Source: an uncultured Fodinibius sp. (GTDB lineage Bacteria > Bacteroidota > Rhodothermia > Balneolales > Balneolaceae). From it: DNA of 64,000 bases. Of the stretch, positions 19,493-29,321 are shown in pieces (the stretch's first letter is position 1; each line of letters starts with the position of its first letter). The notes below the pieces were generated by a model, which was given only the letters and a program-made list of their open reading frames with translations, was not told where the DNA came from and did no database searches. The stretch is from the NCBI GenBank assembly GCA_913056235.1, contig CAJXMW010000003.1, forward strand, positions 1 to 64,000, read 5' to 3'. Both the position numbers and the translations under genes were made by a program.

Positions 19493-20459
19493 TCAATAAA
19501 TCATGTAATCTTAATATTCCAACTAATTTTCTTTCTTGATTTAAAACAGGAAGTACAGAAATTTGGCTCTCTCTATCTTCCATTAGTTTTAAAGCATCAT
19601 ATGCCTTTGAATCATCCTGTACTGTAATTGGATTAGCAGTCATTAGATCCTTAGCAAGAATATTAACATTCTCGCTCCTAATTTTGGGGATCGCTCTTCT
19701 CACATCTCCATCAGTAATAATCCCTAACAATTCGTTTTCCCCATTAATTACATTCACCCCTCCCATTGCCTTATTCGTTAACTCTACTATTATTTCTTCT
19801 AATTTAGCATTCTTGGAGACAATAGAATTTTCAGTTCCACTATGCATTAAATCGCTTACTTTTAACAACAATCTTTTACCTAAACTACCACCAGGATGAA
19901 ATCTGGCAAAATCCTCTTTTTTAAAACCTTTTATATCCATTAAAGTTAATGCTATAGCATCACCAATAGCTAAAAAAGCAGTAGTACTAGATGTTGGTGC
20001 TAAATCTAATGGACATGCTTCTTCTTTAATCGGTACACTTAAAAAGTAATCAGAGGACCTAGCTAAGCTAGACTCAGGAGAACAAGTAATCGATAATAAA
20101 GTGATATTGGAATTTTTCAAATATGGTATTAAAGAAAGAACTTCTTTAGTTTCTCCACTTTTACTAAAAGCCAGTACTATATCTTCTTGATCAATCATAC
20201 CTAAATCACCATGGATACCCTCAGCAGGATGTACAAAAACTGATGGGCTTCCAGTAGAAGATAAAGTAGCGGCAATTTTTCTACCAATGTGTCCAGCCTT
20301 TCCCATACCAGTAACTATAATTCTCCCTTTTACACTTACTAGTGCATTCAAAACTTTTTTAAGGATATTCTTGTTGGCACTATCCTTAAAAAACTCTACA
20401 GTATGTTCTAAGGCTTTTAATTCAATAGATAAATAGTTCAAAAAGTTTTCTTCCATCAA
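19479..20459 (-). CDS. kdsD: Arabinose-5-phosphate isomerase (KdsD/KpsF, SIS + CBS)
   Basis: GRIIVTGMGKAGHIGRKIAATLSSTGSPSVFVHPAEGIHGDLGMI plus CBS pair. Confidence 0.95.
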   Translation of the reverse strand: MMEENFLNYLSIELKALEHTVEFFKDSANKNILKKVLNALVSVKGRIIVTGMGKAGHIGRKIAATLSSTGSPSVFVHPAEGIHGDLGMIDQEDIVLAFSKSGETKEVLSLIPYLKNSNITLLSITCSPESSLARSSDYFLSVPIKEEACPLDLAPTSSTTAFLAIGDAIALTLMDIKGFKKEDFARFHPGGSLGKRLLLKVSDLMHSGTENSIVSKNAKLEEIIVELTNKAMGGVNVINGENELLGIITDGDVRRAIPKIRSENVNILAKDLMTANPITVQDDSKAYDALKLMEDRESQISVLPVLNQERKLVGILRLHDLLNAGF

Positions 20460-20487
20460 AATTTGTTGTTTGTTAAGAAATATAATC

Positions 20488-21594
20488 CTAACCTAAAAAT
20501 GAATAAATCTTATTATTTACGTAGAGTAGAAAGAGAGAAAAAAGCAATCCTAGCATTGTTAAAGAAATTAATATTTTATAACCACTAGTCATATCATCTA
20601 AAGGAACTCTTAAGGGTTGTAAAATACTCACTACCGGCGTTTGTTCTTGTACTTTCATTTTGGCCTGTTCTACACGCTGAGCTAAAGAATTATAAACATT
20701 GAATGCTAAATCATAATGGGATTGCAACTTCTGCTCACGTGTTTGGGCTTTCGCCGTAGCTAGATTAATATTACTATCCCGAAATTCCGCCAGCTTGTTT
20801 TGAGCTTGTTCAAACTCATCTTTTGCCCGCTCGAGTTGTTTTTGAGCAAATTCTAAATCTTCCATTGCCTTCTGGGTTTGATAATTTTTCATATAGTCTT
20901 TCAAGAGTGCAATGCTAACTTGTCCCACACCTGCCGCCGATTTGGGGTCCGGCATTTTCACAGTCAGAGTTAAAATACCTGTTTCTTTATTCAGGCTTAC
21001 CGATATTCGCCTTCTCATATCTTTTACAATTGCCATCTGGTTTTTGGATATCGTATACACTGTATCTGTCTCAAATCCCTTAGGTAATTGCTGTTCAACT
21101 GCTTTTTGATCACCCTTAAATAATCCAATGATTTTACCCGGCAAACCAATGGTAAACTCCAAGGCATATGAAAAGACAGATTGGGAATGCATCTCGTTAA
21201 AATAAGTATAGACAGATACCGTGGTGTCGGGTTCGGAAAAGTTCACTTTTTTATTGAGCAGTTCGAGCTGAAAAGGCAAGCTCTGTATAATCGTTGGATA
21301 CAACTGAGGGGAAATGCTACCCTGTTGACCAGTATTCAAATTACCGCTCATACCAATCAGTCCGCCATATTGCTGCAGCAGTCCGGCCGCGCCACTTTTC
21401 GAACTCTGCATCTCTGGCATCAGGGTGGCATCTGTCTGGTATTCTTTGGGACTTAACAATGCTACCAAGAGTCCTATCACCACAAAAACGCCCGTCACCT
21501 TGGCAATAAAAAAGCGTTCGTCCCAGATGTGCTTGGCCAGTTCTACCAAGTCAATCTCGGTTTCTTCATTTTGGCGCTCATCCCATTCTTCCAC
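20488..21594 (-). CDS. Wzz/Wzc-type chain-length determinant without kinase domain
   Basis: IDLVELAKHIWDERFFIAKVTGVFVVIGLLVALLSPKEYQTDATLMPE, coiled coil, C-terminal TM. The called start is GTG. The open frame extends upstream (LIESALSNEESHNDKPSESGKKPQKRSGEEFPLQEYRLVPVEEWDE), so the true start is uncertain. Confidence 0.9.
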   Translation of the reverse strand: MEEWDERQNEETEIDLVELAKHIWDERFFIAKVTGVFVVIGLLVALLSPKEYQTDATLMPEMQSSKSGAAGLLQQYGGLIGMSGNLNTGQQGSISPQLYPTIIQSLPFQLELLNKKVNFSEPDTTVSVYTYFNEMHSQSVFSYALEFTIGLPGKIIGLFKGDQKAVEQQLPKGFETDTVYTISKNQMAIVKDMRRRISVSLNKETGILTLTVKMPDPKSAAGVGQVSIALLKDYMKNYQTQKAMEDLEFAQKQLERAKDEFEQAQNKLAEFRDSNINLATAKAQTREQKLQSHYDLAFNVYNSLAQRVEQAKMKVQEQTPVVSILQPLRVPLDDMTSGYKILISLTMLGLLFSLFLLYVNNKIYSFLG

Positions 21595-22389
21595 GGGTAC
21601 AAGGCGATACTCCTGGAGGGGAAATTCTTCACCAGATCTCTTTTGGGGCTTTTTGCCCGATTCAGATGGTTTGTCGTTATGTGATTCTTCGTTGCTCAGC
21701 GCGCTTTCAATTAAAAATTATAAATGACAAAATGAAAAATGATATGTGCTTACTACTATATCCCTGCTTGATTTTGAGAGGCTAATAATAATGAAATATC
21801 GCCTGAGTAGAAAGGAATTTTTGATCCTTAAATCAATAATCAAAAATAATTATTTGGCTGGCTTTTAACACCTTATGTAATCCCTGATTACTCCTTGCTA
21901 AATCCGTCGAAGCTGAAAGAAATAGCAACGGGGTATCAACGTTCCATGGAAGAATCTTGATGTTTCAATGGAGCCGTACTTTTGCAAATACTTTTTCAAT
22001 TTCAAATTCAATATCTGATTTAGACAAGTCCTTCAGTATTAACCTTCGAAACTTTTCGGCGATATATACAAAAAAAGAAGAGGCATATTGCCATTTTAGG
22101 GGTACAAATCTATCAGCATATAAATCATCTTACAAAAGAGGATACAATGCCTGAACATTTAATTACCTTGGTCTACGTCATTTGCAGTTTTCATTACCAC
22201 TACTGTTACTGTGCTGAACTACCTGACATGGATACCGCAACAGAGCCTAGAATACAAGCTGAGAATCACCCCGACGAGTAGGGACTTTTAAGGTCCTAGT
22301 TTTACGGGTCCCATATATGCCTAAGAATTGTGTCCAGGCCGATTGGTTCAATTGGCTATTTTAAACTGTGGGTAATCCTGAAGCTTCAA

Positions 22390-22640
22390 TCCTACATTAA
22401 CTTAATTACTCAGTCACATAGTCACCCGTTATTAGGATGACATGGTTTTAACCCTTCAACATTCAACATGTAACCTTCAACAGCCCACTGTCACCGGTTA
22501 ATCTTCAACAAAAAACAAAGATTTCTCCATGCACACGCAACCTGACTTAATCGAAATGACGGTCCAGAGTCCCCCTTAGAACTCAACACTTTCCACTATA
22601 CGCCTTTGTCACACTATCACTCAGTAACCTTATCACCGTT
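22390..22640. repeat. Degenerate phrase repeat block reaching into the 3' end of the UXS gene
   Basis: taattactcagtcacatagtcaccc...ttcaacattcaacatgtaaccttcaac...ttgtcacactatcactcagtaaccttatcaccgttcaccg. Confidence 0.7.
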
Positions 22641-23585
22641 CACCGCTTTTTTAAAATAGTCAAGCGTTTTTCTGAGTCCCTCCTTTCGATCATAACGAGG
22701 TTCCCAGTCCAGCACTTCTTTGGCCCGGCTGATATCCGGCTGACGTACCTGCGGATCATCACTGGGCAGCTCCTCGAAAGTAATTTCACTGTCAGATCCC
22801 GTTAGTTCGATAATCTCTTTGGCGAAATCCAGGATACTGACTTCCTGGGGATTCCCAATGTTTACCGGATCCGTATATTCGCTCTGTGATAGGCGGTAAA
22901 TGCCTTCCACTAGGTCATCGACATAGGTAAAGGAGCGGGTTTGCGAGCCATCCCCAAAAACGGTAAGCGAATTGCCGTTAAGGGCCTGCCGCATAAAGGT
23001 GGGAAGGGCGCGTCCGTCGTTAATGCGCATTCGCGATCCGTAGGTATTAAAGATGCGCACAATACGTGTTTCCACACCGTGGTAGCGGTGATAAGCCATG
23101 GCCATGGCTTCGGCAAAGCGCTTGGCCTCGTCATACACCCCACGGTCGCCGATCGGATTTACATTGCCCCAGTAATCTTCGCTCTGGGGATGGGTCAACG
23201 GATCGCCATATACTTCACTGGTAGATGCCAGCAGGAAACGGGCGTCCTTTTCTTTGGCCAACCCCAGTGCTTTATGCGTACCCAGTGACCCTACCTTGAG
23301 TGTTTGTATCGGCATTTCCAGGTAATCAATGGGAGATGCGGGAGACGCAAAGTGCAGAATCAGGTCCAGCTCACCGTTAACATGGATGTAATTGGTAACA
23401 TCGTGTTTGATAAATGAAAACCCGTCGTTTCCAATCAGGTGCGCGATGTTGTCGGCATTGCCGGTGATCAGATTATCCATGCAGATCACTTCATAGCCTT
23501 CGTTGATGTATCGGTCGCAAAGATGGGAACCGAGAAAGCCGGCACCGCCGGTAATTAAAACTCTTTTTATCTTTTGTGTACTCAA
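22617..23585 (-). CDS. UDP-glucuronate decarboxylase (UDP-xylose synthase) family SDR
   Basis: [83 protein letters not shown]. Confidence 0.93.
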   Translation of the reverse strand: MSTQKIKRVLITGGAGFLGSHLCDRYINEGYEVICMDNLITGNADNIAHLIGNDGFSFIKHDVTNYIHVNGELDLILHFASPASPIDYLEMPIQTLKVGSLGTHKALGLAKEKDARFLLASTSEVYGDPLTHPQSEDYWGNVNPIGDRGVYDEAKRFAEAMAMAYHRYHGVETRIVRIFNTYGSRMRINDGRALPTFMRQALNGNSLTVFGDGSQTRSFTYVDDLVEGIYRLSQSEYTDPVNIGNPQEVSILDFAKEIIELTGSDSEITFEELPSDDPQVRQPDISRAKEVLDWEPRYDRKEGLRKTLDYFKKAVNGDKVTE

Positions 23586-23656
23586 AATTTGCCTATTGCT
23601 TAGTAGTTAATATGAAATATTTTTGTTGAAACGTTTAACTGTTTATTCTCAGTAAC

Positions 23657-24069
23657 TTAACTATTAGTAGCTTTATGCAACCTGTTTAACATTGCAGTAA
23701 TGTGCTCTATTTCACTTCGTAGCTGTTCATAATTTTCTTGATTAACATATCCCAGCTCTTTGCATATAATTAACCGGTTTAATATTTCAACAGATGAACT
23801 GTACGCCATTATGTAAAAGCGCGCCTGATCATTTGATGAAGTTCGGGAATATCCGGCCCATTCTGGCAGCCGGAAAGCTACGACCGGGTTATCCGCGACC
23901 AAGAAGAATTAGAAAATACGGATACCGAAGCTCTGCGAAGTTGACTAACTAACCCAAATTTTTCTGTGTCTGGAAAGTCTGCTGTTATATCATAAACATT
24001 AAGAGTAAAACTTTTTGCTTTTTGCCATACGTCCAGCTTTTCAAAACTAAATTTACTCATCTCTCCCAC
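23657..24069 (-). pseudogene. Four-helix-bundle (S23/23S rRNA intervening-sequence) protein gene, disrupted
   Basis: Two ORFs in different frames: FEKLDVWQKAKSFTLNVYDITADFPDTEKFGLVSQLRRASVSV... and ...GYSRTSSNDQARFYIMAYSSSVEILNRLIICKELGYV. The expected PSNIAEG junction is replaced by foreign sequence. Confidence 0.85.
23855..23914 (+). mobile_element. ~53-60 nt fragment resembling RAYT (REP-associated tyrosine transposase) coding sequence
   Basis: Plus-strand frame from 23861: FWQPESYDRVIRDQEELEN, resembling the Y1_Tnp/RAYT block 'FWQ.ESYD..(I/V)RD..EL..'. Confidence 0.6.
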
Positions 24070-24118
24070 TAATAATCTAACAACTTAACGATTCAACATT
24101 TCAACGTATAAACACTAT

Positions 24119-25471
24119 CTACTCCGCCGGTTCTAGTTCTTTGACGTTAACTGCTGGGCGGCCCACGCTTATGTAAGCGACATCTGTTTCCCGCGCGCGA
24201 TCCAGATCATACAGGTTTCGCCCATCAAAAATTACGTGATTGTCCAGCTCTTCAGCAATACTGTCGATAGTGGGACGACGAAACTCGTTCCATTCGGTAC
24301 AAATAAGCAGGGCTTCTACATTTTGCAACGCATCTTTTTGATCGTGCACAAAGGTTGTATTGGCCAGTACTTGCTCGCTCGTAGCCTGCTTGAAAGTTCC
24401 GATCGCCTCAGGATCGTAAGCCAGCAGCTCTGTTCCACGCTTAACCAGCTCTTCGGCAATATACAATGCCGGTGCTTCGCGAATATCATCGGTCTCGGGC
24501 TTAAATGAGAGTCCCCATATTCCAAATGTCATACCGTTAAAATCACCAGTCCCAAAATACTCTTCCATCTTGCGTACGATGGACGTCTTCTGATACTCGT
24601 TGACTTTCATCACCGAATCCACAATTTGAAAATCATAGCCGTGTTTACCAGCGGTATGATGAATAGCCTGTACATCTTTGGGGAAACAACTGCCGCCATA
24701 TCCAATGCCTGCAAACAAAAAACGAGGTCCAATGCGCGAATCCGTACCTATGCCCCGTCGGATATTATCCACATTCGCACCCACTCGCTCACAAATATTG
24801 GCTATTTCATTCATAAAGGTGATTTTGGTTGCCAGCATCGCATTGGCCGCATACTTGGTTAATTCAGCGCTGCGGCGATCCATCACAATAATGGGATTAC
24901 CGGAGCGAACAAAGGGTTCATAAAGGGTGGTCATCATTTCGGCAGCCTGCTCACTCCCTGTACCAATCACTACACGCTCTGGTTTCATAAAGTCATCAAC
25001 GGCAGCCCCTTCGCGGAGAAACTCAGGGTTGGAAACAACGTCAAACAGGTTCTCATCCAACTGCTCACCAATAATTCCTTCCACACGGTCACCCGTGGTT
25101 ACAGGAACGGTTGATTTATTGACGATGACCATATAATCCTCAATTAATGATCCAAGATCCCCGGCAACCTGTATTACGGCTGATAGGTCAGCCTGTCCGT
25201 CACCACCGGGTGGAGTGGGCAGACACAAAAAGACGATATCTGCTTCTGGAACCGCTTCTGCAATATCTGTTGTAAAGTGCAGGCGCTCTTCGCGACGTAC
25301 TCGTTTAAAAATGGTTTCAAGTCCCGGCTCATAGATAGGAATCTCACCATTCTTCAATTGTTCAATTTTCTCTTCATTGATGTCAACGCATGTTACGTCA
25401 TTTCCGGAGTCGGCAAAACAAGTCCCGCTGACCAGTCCAACATATCCCGTACCTATTACTGCTAGCTTCAT
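24119..25471 (-). CDS. UDP-glucose 6-dehydrogenase
   Basis: MKLAVIGTGYVGLVSGTCFADSGNDVTCVDI...FAGIGYGGSCFPKDVQAI...GIWGLSFKPETDDIREAPA. Confidence 0.96.
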   Translation of the reverse strand: MKLAVIGTGYVGLVSGTCFADSGNDVTCVDINEEKIEQLKNGEIPIYEPGLETIFKRVRREERLHFTTDIAEAVPEADIVFLCLPTPPGGDGQADLSAVIQVAGDLGSLIEDYMVIVNKSTVPVTTGDRVEGIIGEQLDENLFDVVSNPEFLREGAAVDDFMKPERVVIGTGSEQAAEMMTTLYEPFVRSGNPIIVMDRRSAELTKYAANAMLATKITFMNEIANICERVGANVDNIRRGIGTDSRIGPRFLFAGIGYGGSCFPKDVQAIHHTAGKHGYDFQIVDSVMKVNEYQKTSIVRKMEEYFGTGDFNGMTFGIWGLSFKPETDDIREAPALYIAEELVKRGTELLAYDPEAIGTFKQATSEQVLANTTFVHDQKDALQNVEALLICTEWNEFRRPTIDSIAEELDNHVIFDGRNLYDLDRARETDVAYISVGRPAVNVKELEPAE

Positions 25472-25678
25472 ATCGCGGTATTAACCTAATCTTGATTGTA
25501 GTATTTATACTTGTAAATTAATTAAACGCAAAGATAAATTTTTGCCAAGGTAGCTCCAAAAACGAAAAACAAAAGAGTTATTATACCCTTCTTGGTCTCA
25601 TTTGCTAATGCTGTAGATATCATATTATTTTAGATTTCATTTTTAAATTCCCTTTAACTTCAGTTAACAAAATCATTA

Positions 25679-27118
25679 ATGATCCGGTATTCTCTTAAAA
25701 TTATTCTTGCCACCCTTCTTTTTAGCTGCTTCGCTATATCAGCTGCTGCCCAAGGTCAACTGGAGTTAAAAAGCCAATCGCATGTTTTATTCGGTACAGG
25801 TGGCAACCTTCCCTTTTGGCTGCATTCTAATAAATACGGGATTTATGACAAGGAAGGCTCCAACTTGTTACAGAGTTTTAGCTTTCAAAAAGGGTTGGCT
25901 CATAATAAGCTTATCGACTATGGCTTCGGAGTAGATGTAGTAGGACGCCTTTCTGCAAACGAAAATATCCTTTTCAATGAGCTTTATGGGGAAGCCAAAG
26001 TAGGATTTATAGAACTGTACGCCGGTAAGAAGAAATGGAGCGACGGCATCTGGTCGTCCGGGCTGTCTTTGGGATCCATGATATGGAGCGGAAATACTGC
26101 CACCATGCCCAAAATTATGATCCGCATTCCCGAATATGTTCCTGTGCCCTATACCAATAGGTACCTTTCTTTTCGCGGCTACCTGGGGCACGGCTGGTTT
26201 GGAGATAATCGATATGTTGAAGGAACCTATCTCCATGAAAAGGCACTGTATCTACGCCTGTTGCAGGAAGAATTTCCGGTTAACGGGCATATCGGAATTA
26301 TTCACAACGTACAGTGGGCGGGAAAACACCCTACCTTGGGCGACCTTCCAGATAGCTTTGGGGATTACCTGAGAATTTTTTCGGGCCGGGCCGGCGAAGC
26401 AAATACCTCTCCCGGCGGGGAAGTCATTAATGCGTTGGGAAATACTGTTGGTGCTTATGAAGCATGTTTGGATGTTGACCTTCGAAATATTGACATCTCT
26501 GCATACCGGCAGTTTTTCATCGAAACCAGTGTAAGTACACGGCTCCGAAGTCCGTGGGATGGTCAATGGGGGCTTAAACTGCAAATGGGTGAGCTTACCT
26601 CAAATTTCATTACTACGTTATTATGGGAACATTTGAATACGAAGGAACAAAATGCAAAAACCGGTGAAACAATTGGAGCAGATCAATACTACCACAATTT
26701 TATTTATAGAAACGGCTGGTCATATAAGAGCAGAATATTGGGTTCTCCATTGGTTCAATTGGGGCCTGTAAATGATCGACTTGAAGTAGTCAATAATATT
26801 ATATTGGCTCATCACCTGGGACTGGAAGGAAGTTTTTCTACATCGATAAGCAGGTGGCCCTTAAAATATCAATTAAAAACAACCTACAGTCGCAGTTATG
26901 GCCGTACCTCAAACTGCGGAGGCGACTTTTGCGATGAAAATGATCCGCAACCCCTTCGGACAGAACGAAAAGATCAGTGGTATCATCAGTTAAAATTAAC
27001 CCAAAAAATAAATAAGAATCTTTCTCTCAATACAATGTTAGGTATTGATAAGGGAAAATTATCAGATGAGACAGGTTTTATGCTAGGGGTAACTTATTCA
27101 ATATTGAATCAGGAATAA
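25679..27118 (+). CDS. Capsule assembly Wzi family outer membrane protein
   Basis: Signal peptide, beta-barrel pattern, PFWLHSNKYGIYDKEG...; position in an EPS cluster. Confidence 0.82.
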   Translation: MIRYSLKIILATLLFSCFAISAAAQGQLELKSQSHVLFGTGGNLPFWLHSNKYGIYDKEGSNLLQSFSFQKGLAHNKLIDYGFGVDVVGRLSANENILFNELYGEAKVGFIELYAGKKKWSDGIWSSGLSLGSMIWSGNTATMPKIMIRIPEYVPVPYTNRYLSFRGYLGHGWFGDNRYVEGTYLHEKALYLRLLQEEFPVNGHIGIIHNVQWAGKHPTLGDLPDSFGDYLRIFSGRAGEANTSPGGEVINALGNTVGAYEACLDVDLRNIDISAYRQFFIETSVSTRLRSPWDGQWGLKLQMGELTSNFITTLLWEHLNTKEQNAKTGETIGADQYYHNFIYRNGWSYKSRILGSPLVQLGPVNDRLEVVNNIILAHHLGLEGSFSTSISRWPLKYQLKTTYSRSYGRTSNCGGDFCDENDPQPLRTERKDQWYHQLKLTQKINKNLSLNTMLGIDKGKLSDETGFMLGVTYSILNQE

Positions 27119-27884
27119 TAATTCTTTAAAAGAGTAATAGCCATAAATCAATCCGCTAATATTTTTATTCAGAATTGCACAGATACATTTGAATGTAGTT
27201 AACCCGGGCCAGTAGAATAACAACAAATTTCCCTGGCCCTATGCCCCTTTAACTATCACTTTAAACCTCATATTCCGCCATCGCAACAAGTCAGAAATAC
27301 TGCTGCTAATTTCACAGGACTAAATCTCTCCATATTTATTGCGAGGGTCTAAAGGATGGAAATTCAACAACAAAATAAACAAACACAGCATAAGTTTAAG
27401 AGCATAAACCCTCACAACTTGGTAACCCGATTCAGGGAAATTGCCGCACTGTATTCGTTTCAATCATTCCGTTTACAGTGACCGACGTTGTTGATTAAAT
27501 AGATTAGTGCACTCTGCAAGCCAACAATCTTAATAACGAATTCCGCTTGTAACAAATCCCCAAATCTCCTTCCAAAAGGGACTGCTACATGCCAAAGGTA
27601 CGGGATAGACCTGGGATGAGAATTTCACCATGAGACCAAAAAGAGCCCAAATGTATTTTAACCCCGTGATCATTTTCTGCCTAATCCCGATAGGCCAGGC
27701 ATTATCAAAATACATGGATTTTAGAAGTCGTTGTGATTTTAAAATTCCAAATACAGCCTACGTAGCCAGAGTTACTTCGGCGCAGTAGACCCTTGCTCTT
27801 TTCGTACCTTTTGAATCAAGGTTAAAGGAATACCTCTGCCACCCTTGAACATAAAACCTCTGGTTACCAGTCATCAGTCAACCG

Positions 27885-27963
27885 TCGTCGGGCACTCATT
27901 AAATACCAACTTTGTAACTTAATCACTCAGCAACTCAATTGTCTCATCACCATCAACCGTCCT
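27885..27963. repeat. Degenerate phrase repeat block abutting the cysN stop
   Basis: ccagtcatcagtcaaccgtcgtcgggcactc...gtaacttaatcactcagcaactcaattgtctcatcaccatcaaccgtcc. Confidence 0.7.
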
Positions 27964-29243
27964 TAAAGAATCATCCCAGCACCAACGGTCTCATTGGTGT
28001 ACTCATCGATCAGGATAATGCTGCCGGTCTTGCGGTTGCGCTTGTAAGCGTCGTAAAACAGCGGCTTGGTGGTGCGGATCTTGATTCGGCCGATGTCGTT
28101 GAGGCCAATCTCCTTGTCGCCTTCTACCCGGTGAAGGGTGTTGATGTTTACCTTGTACTTCACATCCTTGATGATGCAGCGCGCCTCTTTGGTCGTGTGT
28201 TTGATGGCATACTTGCCGCTCGGATCCAGCGGCTCTTTGTTCAGCCAGCAGACCATCATGTCGATATCCTGGCCCACGGTGGGCTGGTTATCGGGTTTGG
28301 CCAACATGTCCCCGCGGGAGATGTCGATATCGTCTTCGAGGGTCATCGTCACCGACATCGGGCTGAACGCTTCCTCCTGTTCGGCCTCGAAGGTATTGAT
28401 GGTATCGATCGTGGAGGTAAAGCCGGACGGCAGGGCAATCACTTCGTCGCCGGGTTTGAAGACGCCCCCGGCGACCTGTCCGGAGTAACCCCGGTAGTCG
28501 GGATATTCAGTTGACTGCGGGCGGTTGACCCACTGCACCGGAAAACGGCTGTCGACGTGGTTGTAGTCGCTGTCGACCTGCACGTTTTCGAGGGTATACA
28601 ATAGCGTCGAACCACCGTACCACGGCATGTTATCAGATTTATCGACCACGTTGTCGCCGTAAAGAGCGCTGATAGGAATATAGTGAATATCGGGCACGTC
28701 CAACTTGGAGGAGAAGGTCTTGAACTCTTCGCGAATTTCCTTAAATCGCTCCTCGGAGTAGTCGACCAAGTCCATCTTGTTGACGCAGAGCACTACGTGC
28801 TTGATCCCCAGCAGGGACGCAATAAAGGAGTGGCGGCAGGTCTGCTCGATCACGCCGTTGCGGGCATCCACCAGGATAACGGCCAAGTTTGCCGTGGAAG
28901 CGCCGGTCACCATGTTGCGGGTGTACTGCACGTGGCCCGGGGTGTCGGCAATAATAAACTTGCGGTTGGGCGTCGAGAAGTAGCGGTAAGCCACGTCGAT
29001 GGTGATCCCCTGCTCGCGTTCGGCCGACAGCCCGTCGGTCAGCAGCGCCAGGTTCGTATACTCGTCGCCTTTCTTGCGGGAAGACTCTTCGATCTTCTCC
29101 ATCTGGTCGTCAAATATGGACTTTGAGTCGTACAGCAGCCGCCCGATCAGGGTGCTTTTGCCGTCGTCTACGCTGCCCGCCGTCGTAAAGCGGAGCATGT
29201 CCATGTCGAGGTACTTCTGTGCTTCGGTGTCGTTGTTACTCAT
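27963..29243 (-). CDS. cysN: Sulfate adenylyltransferase subunit 1 (GTPase)
   Basis: RFTTAGSVDDGKSTLIGRLLYDSKSIFDDQ; EREQGITIDVAYRYF; ADTPGHVQYTRNMVTGAS. Confidence 0.96.
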   Translation of the reverse strand: MSNNDTEAQKYLDMDMLRFTTAGSVDDGKSTLIGRLLYDSKSIFDDQMEKIEESSRKKGDEYTNLALLTDGLSAEREQGITIDVAYRYFSTPNRKFIIADTPGHVQYTRNMVTGASTANLAVILVDARNGVIEQTCRHSFIASLLGIKHVVLCVNKMDLVDYSEERFKEIREEFKTFSSKLDVPDIHYIPISALYGDNVVDKSDNMPWYGGSTLLYTLENVQVDSDYNHVDSRFPVQWVNRPQSTEYPDYRGYSGQVAGGVFKPGDEVIALPSGFTSTIDTINTFEAEQEEAFSPMSVTMTLEDDIDISRGDMLAKPDNQPTVGQDIDMMVCWLNKEPLDPSGKYAIKHTTKEARCIIKDVKYKVNINTLHRVEGDKEIGLNDIGRIKIRTTKPLFYDAYKRNRKTGSIILIDEYTNETVGAGMIL

Positions 29244-29321
29244 CGTGGTAATTATAAATTGAGGATTGTGAATCAGGAATCAAGGTCGCTGCATTCCTAA
29301 TGCATCATTAAACGTTGTTAA

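Noticed and set aside
22260-22310. Possible leader hairpin (tagggacttttaaggtcctag...gggtccc) upstream of the EPS operon
   Set aside because: Pairing is imperfect and no known riboswitch or JUMPstart/ops core was recognised; needs covariation data.
27530-27715. 61-aa minus ORF in the Wzi-cysN gap
   Set aside because: Short, no motif, overlaps decayed intergenic repeat sequence.
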